DNA from: Bimastos eiseni
Taxonomy: Eukaryota > Annelida > Clitellata > Crassiclitellata > Lumbricidae
Direction of reading: 5' to 3'
Assembly (NCBI GenBank): GCA_959347315.1
Contig: OY365809.1
Location: forward strand, 3,079,953 to 3,143,952
Length of the DNA: 64,000 bases
The notes under the pieces: model-generated
What the model saw: only the letters and a program-made list of their open reading frames with translations
What the model was told of the DNA's origin: nothing
Databases searched by the model: none
Position numbers and translations under genes: made by a program
Shown: positions 25,875 through 36,985 of the stretch, piece after piece
Layout of the letters: each line of letters starts with the position of its first letter
How positions within the stretch are numbered: the stretch's first letter is position 1

Positions 25875-26178
25875 GTAGTTGCAGTTTAACGACACTGTTC
25901 CCCTCTTCCTTTATCCAGGCTTGGGATTGGCACTGGCCGAGTACTACCAGTGGCGGAGTTTTATTTCGTAGGTACCGTCTCCAGTTCTTATACATAGCAC
26001 GAGATTACACTGTTTTAAAGGTGTGTAAAGAGAGTCTTACCAACCAAGCGGCCACATTCTCAGTCGGTCAGTAGTTACAGTTTAACGACACTGTGTGATG
26101 ACAAAAATCATTAGCGTCGCCCTCCTCCTCCTTTATCCTGGGACTGGCACTGCCATGGTTCAAATAGTGGCGTAGTTT
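25875..26178 (-). repeat. R105 repeats, two copies (25875-25960 and 26071-26178)
   Basis: Both are in the same orientation and end in CAGTGGCGGAGTT or AGTGGCGTAGTT. The first has lost about 20 bp in the middle. Confidence 0.88.
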
Positions 26179-26589
26179 ACTAGTTTCTGCTATGTTCTGT
26201 TCCTATATAGCAATGTATGGCAATGACTCATATCAATCAAAGGTTGACATTAAGAGGGATATCTGAACCGTGTTTATGGTCCAAGTGATGTAATGCTGAG
26301 TTCTTCAACGTGACAGGCAGAGAGAACGATAGGTGATTACGAATATACAATTAAAGTGGTTCTTTATCTGACTCCGTCTGTCTGTCTTTTTGGCTGGCTT
26401 TCTTGGTGTGTGTTGTTGTCTGGCTATTTATTGTCTTATATGTCTTGCTGGATCCGTCTGTTTGAATTTACTTGATTATGGCATTTGTTATAATAATGAT
26501 TAAGGTTAGAAAGGTGCGATCTTCTGGTAACATGTGAAGGGCAGTTTCAAAGTTAATTTACAACGAATAGAGTGTATTGAGCATGAGGT

Positions 26590-26827
26590 AATTATTATTA
26601 TTTCACAGTTTAACGTCGTCGTATGACATCAATGTTCGTTGACGACAATTTGAAACATATACAGTACAGTGATAGTAAATTCATAGCATCCAAAAGACAT
26701 AATTCATAACTGTCTGAACTTTAAACTAATGTTCATTGTTTTACACATAAATAATAACGGATTAACATCATCTATAGTACATGTCATGTGGTATCTCATG
26801 CAAATATAACAATATTTGCATCAATAA
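26590..26827. repeat. 240-bp duplicated block, copy 2
   Basis: The same orientation and order as 24918-25163. After ATTTGCATCAATA the two copies diverge. AGTTTAACG at the left end resembles the R105 terminus. Confidence 0.88.
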
Positions 26828-26899
26828 GGAGCATTAGGTATCTGTCTCCCGTTCCTATACATAGCACGAGATTGCACTGTTTTAAAGGTGTGTAAAGGG

Positions 26900-26995
26900 G
26901 TCACTGCTCGCATTCCGGCAGTGCCAGTCCCAAGCCTGGGCAAAGGAGGAGGACGATGTTAATGATCTTTGTTATCATACAGTAAAACTGTAACG
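26900..26995 (+). repeat. R105 repeat
   Basis: Contains CAGTGCCAGTCCCAAGCCTG, AAAGGAGGAGGACGATG and ATCTTTGTTATCATACAGT. Confidence 0.88.
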
Positions 26996-27119
26996 ACTGC
27001 CACATTTGCAAGGGCTTTGGTGGTAGCAATTGAGTCGAGAATGATTTAGTTCTATACATGGAGTAATAGTTGAGAGCATTGATGTGTAATCTGTGTATGT
27101 GTGACCAGGTTTGGTAGTA

Positions 27120-27480
27120 CTCTAGTCTGTCGTCCTCTCTTTGCCTCTGTCCTAAGCATTATTTGTCTGTATCTCGCCGTCTCTGTCTAAGTGTCTGTCC
27201 CTGACTATCTGTGTGTCCCTCTTTGTCTGTCTGCTCTGTCAGTCTGTCTGTCTGTCTCCATCTCTCTCTTTCTCTCTCTCTCATTTCTCTCCATGTACCT
27301 GTCTCTCGCGCTCTCTCTCTTTGTGCATCTCAGTCTCTACCTTTTACTCTCTCTCTCTTGCTGTATTTAACTATCTCTCTCTGTCTGTCTCTGACTCTCT
27401 TTATTTATCTGTCTGTCTCTCTCTCTCTTCCCTCTCTCTCTATCTCTCTCTGTCTCTTTGTCTGTCTTTCGAAAAATAGT
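27120..27480. repeat. CTGT/CTCT pyrimidine-rich tract
   Basis: Diverged TCTG and CTCT units; a similar tract is at 27720-27985. The Ser/Leu-rich frames are artefacts. Confidence 0.85.
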
Positions 27481-28225
27481 AACTCGTAGTTTTGGGGGTT
27501 ATAATGGTCACTGATAAGATAATTCTGTGATGCCCTTTTGCCCGACCCCTTCTGCCCAGGCGGGGCCTTGATGTCCATTCATTCATTACCTCGGCTTGTC
27601 TTTGGCGCCGTATTCTATTTACCCCTCGTCTTGGCGCTAATACCCTTTGGTGCCAGATCGCAGCCTACTAAGCTGTAGGGGCGCCATCGTGCGATTCCTT
27701 TATCGCTTGTTAATTAAGATGCGTTATCTGTCTATACTTGTTTTTTTGTCTGTCTAAATCTGTGTCTCTGTATTTGTCAGCCTACTGGTGACCGTGTGTG
27801 TATCTGTCTGTATCCGTCTGCCTATCTGTATGTATGCCATCCTATCTCTATGGGTGTGGGTCCATCTATTTAGCTGTCAGTTTGTGTGTTTCTAGTTGAC
27901 TGTATCCGTCAGTCTGTCTGTCTGCCTTCCTCCTCTGTCTCTGTCTTTCACCGTCTTTCTGTCCCTGTTTGTCTGTCTATTTAAAAAGCTCTAACTCCCA
28001 AAGGGTGCTTCTGGCTTAAAGTCCCAACAGCCACTGGGGCCTTTGCATCCCATCGACCCTGGCCTCGGCACGTGATCGCCGCGGGCCCTTACTCTTTGAA
28101 AGTATCTACAAAACTATGAAGGTCTGCAGCTGTTCCCTTTTCATTGACTGCTTCTATCGTCAGTTCTCCAGGTCACGTCTGGTCTTCGGCCGGCGTTCAT
28201 TCGGTTCCAGGTCCCTCCAGTTGGA

Positions 28226-28445
28226 GCTCCACCACTGCTCGTGCTCCGACAGTGCCAGTCCCAAGACTGGATAAAGGAGGAGGGCGACACTAATAACAAG
28301 ACTAACAACAATCGTTTTTATCACACAGTGTCGTTAAACTGTGACTGCTACTATATATGTAGTAACTACTGTTGTTCCCTACTGACGATTCCAGCTAATG
28401 ATCTTCGTTATCACACCGTGAGTGTAGTTTAACTGAGACTGCTTC
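28226..28445 (+). repeat. R105 repeat (28226-28350) with a partial second copy (28385-28445)
   Basis: The first copy has a 20-bp internal insertion of AACAAGACTAAC-type sequence. The partial copy holds only the AATGATCTTCGTTATCACAC to TTTAACTGAGAC end. Confidence 0.85.
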
Positions 28446-28859
28446 TGGAACTGTCTACCTCATCAGCGGTATACTGTCTTTTGCTCCACACTGAATACTA
28501 AGACCTCCAGTCTATCTATGGCTCTAAATCTTCGACAGACTTAGATGCTCACGTTTCCTGATCTTTATAGGAAAGTCTTTGTCAAATTTCTTTGGTGTTT
28601 TATTAGTGAATTCTGTTACATATAAGATACGTAATATATTATCTTTTATGACACAAGTGCTCCACATATGATGATTGTAATCGTGGAATATAATATTGTT
28701 TGTAATAACATGCCATATGTAACACTGCATCATAGCTTACATGACAATTGACTATCTAGGAAATTATTAGAATGCTATTCAGTCAGTCTTTGGCAGACAT
28801 TTTGTGTTCTCGGGATAATTTATATAGTTTTTATTGTCTTTTATATTTTGCTGTATTGT

Positions 28860-29212
28860 ATTTTTTTCAGTTATGGGTCAATTATCGATCTGGAGGAATT
28901 TTTCGGAGAGCACTGGATTCTCCCTAAGTCATCAGACATATATGACGAGACGATGGAGCACAATTTTGTGTAGCCGGAAGTATTGTAGTGACGAATGTAG
29001 CGATGGATGATGTAGCGCCGGATTTTATAGCGCGGGAGACTACACCACGTGACTTTGTTGGACAGTTTCGTATGATCACCGTTTCTGTAGCGCTGGGCTA
29101 GCGGCAACTAATGATGCGGATCTGATAACGTTGGATTGTGTAGCGTCGGATGGTGTAGTGTGCGTAGCGTGTAGCGACGTCGTGTGTAGTAGTGGATTGT
29201 GGAGTGAGTCTG
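28860..29212 (+). promoter_or_regulatory. Possible 5' leader or promoter region of the Robo start exon
   Basis: CG-richer than its surroundings, with a repeated GTAGCG-(C/T)(C/T)GGAT motif from about 28975 to 29195. It lies immediately upstream of the putative start exon. There is no unambiguous TATA box or initiator; the assignment is positional only. Confidence 0.3.
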
Positions 29213-29336
29213 ATGTTCTGTGGTCGTCGACTGGTATCCATGGTTACCCTAGGTCTGGCGTGTGTTGAACGATGCCGTGTTGCTTTGGCAACCGTTGCCT
29301 GGATACTGCTTCTGCTGGACGTGGCTTCTACGAATG
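29213..29336 (+). CDS. robo: Robo-family receptor, probable exon 1 (signal peptide)
   Basis: Candidate first coding exon. An open frame runs to a consensus donor (AATG|GTAAGC, GT at 29337) and ends in phase 1, which matches the phase-1 acceptor of the Ig1 exon. The translation has a basic stretch (ERCR) followed by a hydrophobic core (VALATVAWILLLL) and small residues, as expected of a signal peptide, directly before mature Ig1. The in-frame ATGs are at 29213 and 29240; an in-frame TAG lies at 29165. I chose 29213 as the first ATG, but 29240 also keeps the hydrophobic core. The link to Ig1 across an 11 kb intron is inference from phase and position; signal-peptide exons are poorly conserved in sequence. 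An alternative is a different, unseen first exon. Confidence 0.6.
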
Positions 29337-29396
29337 GTAAGCGTTTCAGTCTGTTTTGTTGCATTGGGGACTGAGTACGACTGACTGGCTGGCTGG

Positions 29397-29574
29397 CTCA
29401 CTCACTCACTCACTCACTCACTCACTCACTCACTCACTCACTCACTCACTCACTCACTCACTCACTCACTCACTCTCACACTCACTCACTTTCACTCACT
29501 CACTCACTCTCACTCACTCACTCACTCACTCACTCACTCACTCACTCACTCACTCACTCACTCACTCACTCACA
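29397..29574. repeat. (CTCA)n microsatellite just past the signal-peptide exon
   Basis: (CTCA)n with a few CTCT interruptions, starting about 60 bp after the donor at 29337. The reading frame across it is a repeat artefact. Confidence 0.94.
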
Positions 29575-30334
29575 TATTATTGATGCAGAGCTAATGACAT
29601 AGACAAGCAGTTAACATTTTTTAATCAGACAGACACAAACAGGCACGGAAAGAAAGACAGGCAAACGACAGGCAGAGACACGGAAACAGAGACAGAATGA
29701 GACACAGAAACACATATACAGAGACAGACAGATACGGTCATACAGAGATACAGACAGTCTGGATATGCAGACGAATGGATCTATAGAGGAGGAGTTGAAA
29801 CTGACTCTTAACGGATCCATCCCACTGTGAACAATGTTCTTCGGTGTGGATTGTGGTCCTCTGAAGAAGTATGCTAAAAATGTTCTTTTGGAATGCCCCT
29901 TAGGCATTCTACAGTCCGATGAGTTAGCTTTCTGTACGTTCCACCCTTCAACGGCTCCGTTCGCTTTGGATCGTATAGTTGTATCCTTTGTTGTGGTCTG
30001 GGTTTCTATTTTCCTATTTGCTCTGCAGTTTGCGCCAGTTACCCGCATACTTCATTTTATGTCTTCTCAAGGGTGAACCGTCGCGGTCTTGAGGTTCAAA
30101 CGCCCCCAACTAGAGTGGCCGTTTGTGGTCTTCTATACCCCGATGCAGATGGGGTATGGAATGTGCAGGAGTTAGCCGTAGGAGCTTGGGCTGGAGGTTA
30201 CCGCAGGCGGGTTTGCCCAATGGACACGTGACTAGAGGTCTTACAAGTGCATATTTATGCTGTTTTAACGGCAGGTTATTTCCATAATTTCCATAGGAGA
30301 GAAAGAGAGAGAGCAAACACCATACGCGAACTTG

Positions 30335-30520
30335 TGTGGCATGGTGGCTGATTGGTTAGAACGGTGGACTCGTAACGCGGAGAGTGCGGGTTCGACCCTC
30401 GTCCAAGGAGTCACTGTATAGGGACCTTGAGCGAGTCCTTCGTGCATAATTGCTCTGCATTCTGAGCAAAATAATGTTGGAAGAAGGGTGATATCAAATT
30501 ATAGTTGTATTGTATTGAAG
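30335..30520 (+). mobile_element. tRNA-derived SINE (SINE-1), copy 2
   Basis: Box A GGTGGCTGATTGGTTAGA, box B GGGTTCGACCC, body AGGGACCTTGAGCGAGTCCT, then ATTGCTCTGCA, GAAGAAGGGTGATATCA and a short (TATTG)n tail. This is the clearest forward copy. An intact tRNA fold is not retained past the head. Confidence 0.87.
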
Positions 30521-30552
30521 TGTAGTGTTCTTTTAACAGTTACTATAAATAT

Positions 30553-30825
30553 CTGAGGTTTAATGACCTCGTGTGGCAACCAGAGTTTAACAACATCGTG
30601 TAGCAATTAGAGTTTAATGACATTGTGTGGCAACTAGAGTTCAATGACATCGTGTGGCAACTAGAGTTTAATGACATTGTGTGGCAACTAGAGTTTAATG
30701 ACATTGTGTGGCAACTAGAGTTTAATGACATTGTGTGGCAACTAGAGTTTAATGACATTGTGTGGCAACTAGAGTTTAATGACATCGTGTGCCAACTAGC
30801 GTTTAATGACATCGTGTGGCAACAA
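30553..30825. repeat. 27-bp minisatellite, about 10 copies
   Basis: The unit GAGTTTAATGACATTGTGTG plus GCAACTA is repeated about ten times with few changes. It leaves an open frame encoding a repeated WQLEFNDIV nonapeptide, with a matching frame on the other strand, but neither resembles a gene. The unit resembles the terminal part of R105 (GTTTAACGACACTGTGTGAT). Confidence 0.92.
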
Positions 30826-30974
30826 TGTAAGTCATCATTGTCCATATACTGTACTTGTAATCATGCTGCGGTTTGTCAGCTTGAAATTAAACGAAAATGA
30901 GTATTATCGATTGTTAAGTGATTTCCAGCGACGTTATTTTTCGTAGAAATTTAAAGTGTATCCAGCGTTTATAA

Positions 30975-31193
30975 TACAATATAACTAAAATTTGATATTG
31001 TCCTTCTTCCAACATTTTTTCCTCAGAAGTGCAGACACGCCACAACGACGCAATTGCAGTTTTAACGCAGAGAATTTTGTGCGCGAAGGACTTGCTCAAG
31101 GTCCCTACACATCTCAGACGAGGGGTCGAACCCGCACATTTAGCGCACACTGTGCGTTACGGGCTGACCACTCTAACCGATCGGCCGGTAATA
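30975..31193 (-). mobile_element. tRNA-derived SINE (SINE-1), copy 3
   Basis: The minus strand carries the same head (GGCCGATCGGTTAGAG, GGGTTCGACCCC), body and 3' motif. It lies about 455 bp from copy 2 in opposite orientation, so the two transcripts could pair. Confidence 0.85.
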
Positions 31194-31660
31194 GCGATCT
31201 TACTCAATTAGATTAGTGCATTCCATACAAGTGATATCATCGTGTATTGACCTTTGGAGATAGCGAAATTAGCGAATCGGTGACGCCGTTTTTGCTATCG
31301 TCTTTTCGACGACTTGAGAAGTGAGAAGTAGACACTTTTATTAAAAGGCGTTTTGTGGATGGATCCAGGCATTCCAGGGTTTAACGGCAGCCCATTGCAA
31401 AAAAGTCCGTTGCCCTCAACAGACATTAAACTAAAGACTTTACGTCGATTAAGGGCTTAGCCCCTAACTGTGACATTGGGAACATCCAGTCGTCGAGACA
31501 TCTTGAGACTCTGTCGGGTAGGCAAAATGACCTCCGTACAGAGTGAGAGATCCGCCGACTTAATTCGTCAAAGGTAGTTGCAACTAACGTATATATGAAA
31601 TATAATAAGATAATATAGTGCAGTTTTTACTCTGGAATATACCGTAAGACCGATTGGTTA

Positions 31661-31725
31661 GTTGCTGTTTAACGACGATCAGCGTCGCCCTCCTTTCTTC
31701 AGGATTGGGTTTGGCGCTACCACTG
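31661..31725 (-). repeat. R105 repeat, short form
   Basis: Has GTTTAACGACGATCAGCGTC and GCCCTCCTTTCTTCAGG but lacks the ACTGTGTGATAAC part. The copy at 34289 shows the same deletion, so it may be a subfamily. Confidence 0.8.
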
Positions 31726-32474
31726 ATACTGCGAAATTACCGAGCTATTATTTGTTATTGCGCAGTTAACAGGTGAAATTAGGACATCAAAGAGCGTTGA
31801 CTGCAAGACTTGAGCACAGATTAGCGATGTTATGCAGCCATGCCGAGTGATATATCACGTAGTGGGAAACGTTTCAAGGGTGTCTAAAAAGTACATTATT
31901 TTCCTCTGCTTTAATAACATTTTGTGACCTCCGTAGCCGTTAATGCCAGGCATCCAAAGCAAACTCAGTACAAAGCTTAAGTCGATGGGTGAGTACTGTG
32001 AAGACCATGTGCGCACGTGCTACCACTGGCGCAGGCACACTGTTAAAAACATCATAATTGTAACATGCATGGTGAGTGTCGTTTAGGGTCAGATTAGGCA
32101 TCGTGAGGGTCGGTTAGGGAGGGTCTGGCTAGGCATCGTGAAGGTCGTTCAGTGTCAGGATTTAGACATCTACAAGAAACTTTCGGCCACAGAAGTAATT
32201 TGTCTGTGCGTTTTGGGCTGAAGTTTCGGCTGCAGAAGCTTCACGCATAATAATTATAGTTAGAGTTATATTTGTTATGCGTATGTGGCCGACGATGTGC
32301 TTCACTGTGTAGTGACATAGGGAATTGTTTAGACACCTTTTGATGATGTGTTATGGACGCTGTTATAACGTGCCAATGCAGACGTCTAATATTAACCCAG
32401 TTCATGCAATTTCGTTCTGACTTGATTGCTGCGTCTGCTGCGTAATTAGTCGATACCGTATGTATTGGTGATGG

Positions 32475-32582
32475 TAATTGTGGTTTAAAGACACTGTGTG
32501 ATAAAAAAGACCATTATCGTCGCTTTCCTCCTTTATCTAGGCTTGGGACTGGCACTGCCAGAGTGAAAACAGTGGCGGAGTT
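32475..32582 (-). repeat. R105 repeat
   Basis: The plus strand reads GGTTTAAAGACACTGTGTG, CCTCCTTTATCTAGGCTTGG, CACTGCCAGAGTG and CAGTGGCGGAGTT. It is close to full length. Confidence 0.9.
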
Positions 32583-32948
32583 CCGTCTGTATTCGATGTC
32601 ATAGAATTTCTTAACTAATTGTTTGCTCTGCCAAGTCGCTTATGTCATAGATACCCCAATATTCTGGATAGTAACATAAATAAGGTTTTTAGTAAGTTAT
32701 GGTCATCCTTTTTGACATTTGGAGCGGACAGAGTTGTCCAAAGAGAAGTCTAGGTTTGAGGTAAGGGAGAAAAAGTTGTGAACTTTGAACTGGTATTTGG
32801 ACCTGTGGAACAATGGTCACAGTCGTGCCTCAATGTAATAACAGACTGTTTGCTTCACCCACCTAGTCAAATCGCCCGGAACCATGAACATACACACGCA
32901 CAAACACACGCACACATACACACACAGACAAACAAACACTCTCAAACA

Positions 32949-32982
<34 letters not shown>

Positions 32983-33687
32983 CTAAGGTATAGAAGTATT
33001 TGAGTCCCCCTCCTGAGAGTATACGGGGTAGTGTTGTATACAGTGCGTAGTTGAATGGATCCGTTCATATTATTTCGTAGTTTGAGGCCCCATTGTTGTC
33101 TCCTTTGGAAAGGGTTACAATTTATATATTATATTTATATACATGCATTGCAGAGATCTATAGATAAACATTTGATTATAGACATAGGATATAGGACATA
33201 GGTCATGAGCTCAGATACGTAGAAATATATGCAGCAAACATACACACGTACAGAGGCAGAGGCAGGCATGCACTTACACTCACTCAGACAAACACTCAGA
33301 CAAACATGGAGAATGGGAGTGAAAGGGAGTGGGGGAGAAAGGTTGAGGAAGGCAGGAAAAGGAGTATAGTAGGAGGAGGAAGGGAGAGGTATGAAGGGGA
33401 GAGAGGTAGGAAGGTCTATGAAGGGAATGCAACCTAATGACCGGTTCTCTCTGGCTCATTCATTTTCGGCGCCTTCACCAGACCAACGAAATATAGGTCC
33501 ACGCGTGGGGACCGCAAAATAATTACGGTCTCCCTGGTCCGGGTGATTAATTGTAGGGTTTGCGTCGAGTGGATTGATATCTGCCCCAAGGGGTTCGGGG
33601 TGTCTGCCTGCGTAGATTGCCGTTTTTCGGTCATGATCAAAAACAGTGGAGTTCCATAAAAAAGGGCTTGGGTTTTATTTTTAGTCA

Positions 33688-34019
33688 TATGCGGGGTGGT
33701 CTAGAGGCTAGGGTGCTGGACTGTCGACCGCGAGGTCAAGGTTCTTATCCCACCAGGGCAGAAATTTGGGTAGAGATCTCTGCTCCACATTCACCCTGTC
33801 TAGCCAATGAGTGCACTGACACTACAGTGTCGATGGAAAAATGAGACGACGAGGAGAGACTGGCTTTCGCCCGCCTTCATATGCCGAGGCTGAGGAAATG
33901 ATTACGCCAACAGTTTGTATCCATAGGTGCTCCAGTCCCGGACTGAAAAGGATTCTCAGTGTGGGGCCAGACCCTAGTGTGCCTGAAGACGGGGGGTGAC
34001 CCTCATCTCTTCATGAAAT

Positions 34020-34079
<60 letters not shown>
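33688..34079 (+). mobile_element. tRNA-derived SINE (SINE-3) with TC tail
   Basis: The head has box A-like GGTGGTCTAGAGGCTAGGG and box B-like AAGGTTCTTATCCC, then CAGGGCAGAAATTTGG and a body ending in a (TC)n run at 34022-34078. Related heads are on the minus strand at 46030-46120 and 60100-60232, both with the AGAAATTTGG motif after the head. Confidence 0.72.
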
Positions 34080-34080
<1 letters not shown>

Positions 34081-34288
34081 AAGTCTGTATAGCTTGGAAA
34101 ACAATGAAATCCTTAGACACCTTTAAAACGTTCCCCCTGCGTGATATATTGTATATTCTTCGGCATGGCCGTATTAGATTACTTCATACAAAACATACTA
34201 TTATTACACGTTAACGAATTTCCAGTCAGCTCTCTTTTATGTCATTATATGACGTCAACTGTGCAAAAAGAAATAATTGCTCGGTTAC

Positions 34289-34368
34289 TCCGACACTATC
34301 AGTGGTAGCGCCAAACCCAAGCTTTAAGAAAGGAGGGCGACGCTAATCTTCGTTAAGCAGCAACTAAC
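34289..34368 (+). repeat. R105 repeat, short form
   Basis: Inverse of the copy at 31661: CAGTGGTAGCGCCAAACCCA, GAAAGGAGGGCGACGCTAAT, then TTAAGCAGCAACTAACCA. It shares the variant GCGCCAAACCC. Confidence 0.82.
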
Positions 34369-34922
34369 CAATATAAATATACACACACATATATACATAT
34401 ATATATATATATATGCCGACGCACATATATAATTTACATGCAAATATATATATATTTATATATATATATATATAAACAAGCACTTACACAGCCAAACACG
34501 TATTCATATATACATATTAGCGCAAACATCTGTCCTGCTATACACTCGCCCTTCCAGGGATTTTGCCATTTCCATGATTTTCAGGTATATCTCTGGCTTC
34601 CATTATGCAATCTTTACAGGCTGGCAACACAAACTGTCCTGTGTAAATATGTGGAACACATGGTATTGATGGAACCATAGTATATGGACTGGTCCTTCCT
34701 CTGTGAGGGCGCCGTGGGAACTTTTCCTGACTCTTCGTATATTTTCCATAGGAAACTGGAGTCGGACGTGGAATTCCGGAATTTCACGGACATCGTGGAC
34801 TGATTTCTGTTAGGAGACGGTCTGACTCCAGAAGATCTGCTTTTCATTTTCCATTTGCTTCCAATATATGGGAGTGAAAGCAGTTGGAAATCTCATAGTC
34901 CTATACATCTTCATATTGTAAT

Positions 34923-35146
34923 GGTAGTTTCAGTTTGAGGACACTGTGTGATAACATAGATCAGTAGCGCCGCCCTCCTTCTTTATCCAGGCCTGAGACT
35001 GGCACTGTCAGAGCACAAACAGATTGATAGTTTAGTAATAGTTTCAATTTAGGGGCTCTGTGTGATATGGAAATTTATTAGTGTCGCCCTCCTCTGTTAT
35101 GGAGGTTTGGGTCTGGCACTGTCAGAGTGAAATCAGTGGCGGAGTT
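34923..35146 (-). repeat. R105 repeats, head-to-tail pair (34923-35025 and 35038-35146)
   Basis: Two same-orientation copies separated by about 12 bp. Both keep GTGTGATA, CGCCCTCCT and ACTGGCACTGTCAGAG or CTGGCACTGTCAGAG. Confidence 0.88.
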
Positions 35147-36530
35147 TTGTGTAGTTTCAGTTTAACAACACTGATCAGCAATAACAAGACCCTATAATAT
35201 AATTTAGCCTAGGGCCTCTAAATGCTAAATACGTGGGTTCATATTTCACGGTAACCATTGTCATGTGCTTGAGGGCGGTGACCAAGTCTGTATCTGAAAG
35301 AAGGTTTGTCTTCTTTTAGGCTACATAATTATATTTCAGAAATTCAGATCAGTTCTACAAGCTCCTTGTATTAATAATTAATTAGTCGAATGTCAGTTGT
35401 TTTCACTCCTTCCGGATCCGCCACGTGTTTGAATTAAGTTTCCTAGAGATGGTCCTTAATTAGCTTGTTGGGTGTCTAATTACAGTATTGGTTCAAACTC
35501 AAAGAGACCGCATTACTACCTGACCGACCGGTATGCTAATTGACGCTGGACACTGACCATAATGGCATTAGTATGCATGATTAGTATGCATGAGAGTTTT
35601 GTCGATTCCATGGACACGTGTGTATATGTAGGTGTATCTGTAGGTGTATCTGTCTTTCTATGTTCAGCTGTATGTGGTTCTGGAATGGTTTGTGTCAGTC
35701 TATTAATTGTTCAGTGACAGCATATCTGAGTCATGGTAAACTGTATAAGACTAGATTATATAGATTTGAATGAATGAATGAATGAACAAAGGAATATGGA
35801 ACCAAAACTTTCACTTTGCTTAAAATCGTTTCAAAAGAAAAATAGAAAATAAGTCACTTGGGAATATTTCAAACTCAGAATCAATCGTGCAAATGCAATT
35901 CAAAGATATTAATCCTCTAGAAATTGATTGACAGTTATTTTAGGTAAATGCAAGAGGCAAGATTACACTATTAGATTCAAATCACGCTGAGCTAGAGATC
36001 CAGTCTATAATCATTATCTAATGTTTCAACTCCATGCATCGACTTTTCCACCGTTATTTTTCCAATTGTTTCATGGAGAATGCTATTGTGCACTGGTTGT
36101 GATAAGACGAAATATAAGCTTAATTATTGGTTTTATAAGACAATCAACTATTAAAAATTAATGCCCCAATTATGGAATTCGATCGAGAGATTCGTTATTT
36201 GCAGACATATTTACACTTGCATTCAAATCGTTTGTTTAATTTATCATTACTAGTAATGTGTGATCACCAGGATTGATTTTTATCTGAGCTGATTTAATAA
36301 GCTTCTTCTGTTTATTGCTGTCTAAATGTTGCATGTAAATATAGTTGCAGATGAGTCAGTTGGATATTTTGAAATTAAACGAGTACTATATCATACTTTC
36401 TTCGTATTTCATTTGTGGATTTTTGCCAGGTTTATACTACTAAACTAAAAGTCTATTTTAAGTTTATTTCTAGGATGTGTTCTTATTTTAGATGCTCTTT
36501 ATATGTGACTAGCTGGGGAACCCGACATTG

Positions 36531-36985
36531 CACGGGTTGAGACAGGTTTTTGGCCCTGGAGAGCAGGAAAAGGGCAGTGCAGGGTTCACCAACTACTCTA
36601 TTGGGTGTCCCAGGTGTTCCCCGAGCGAACGGCGAAGGTTTCGAGTCTCAATAGCTGTAAAAGTGTGTAAATGCATAAACGGGCAGACAGACTGTATATC
36701 TGCTACCTTTACAATTTCTCCCAAACCATACACATTCATTTATGACGGTGTAAAAGAAGAAGAGGTGTGGCAGACAGATATCACTTGCACATACATGTCG
36801 GCAAATGTGCAGCCGGTGTTTCCTTGACACTCTTCTGGCCACTGAGAAGGAAACTTCCCTTGGGGGTCCTGAGACAGGCTTTTGGCCCTGTAGACCAGGA
36901 AGAGGGCGGCCGCGGGTTCACTAACCCCTTTACTGGGTCTGCAAGGTGTTCTTGGTCAACTGCTCTAAAACTGCAAATGCATAGC
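36531..36985. repeat. Pair of related repeats (36531-36665 and 36867-36985)
   Basis: Both carry GAGACAGG, TTTTGGCCCTG, AGCAGGAAAAGGGC or ACCAGGAAGAGGGC, GGGTTCAC and GGTGTTC. The sequence before the first (ACCCGACATTGCACGGGTT) resembles 3' ends of some LINEs, so these may be LINE or SINE tails. Confidence 0.6.

Larger units (their letters stand above)
24240..26900. repeat. Array of about 85-bp units with a TTTTAAAGGTGTGTAAG core
   Basis: At least ten diverged units follow the order CCAAGCGGCC, TCCCGTTCCTATATAGCA, CGGGTGACAACG and TTTTAAAGGTGTGTAAG. Clear units start near 24260, 24478, 24556, 24615, 24697, 25265, 25320, 25405, 25480, 25980 and 26845. R105 copies and a duplicated 240-bp block break up the array. 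The core also occurs singly elsewhere, for example near 3990, 8800, 44285, 44466, 50200, 53861, 55848, 56545 and 59890. It has no coding capacity. Confidence 0.72.

Noticed and set aside
29192..29212. GTG at 29192 as the Robo start
   Set aside because: GTG initiation is not normal in animal nuclear genes; the first ATG in frame is at 29213.
30361..30400. Functional tRNA gene
   Set aside because: Box A and box B are present, but the sequence continues as a SINE body repeated elsewhere and the acceptor stem does not close.
30625..30900. Repeated WQLEFNDIV peptide as a repeat protein
   Set aside because: A 27-bp tandem repeat keeps frames open on both strands; there is no start context or conserved domain.
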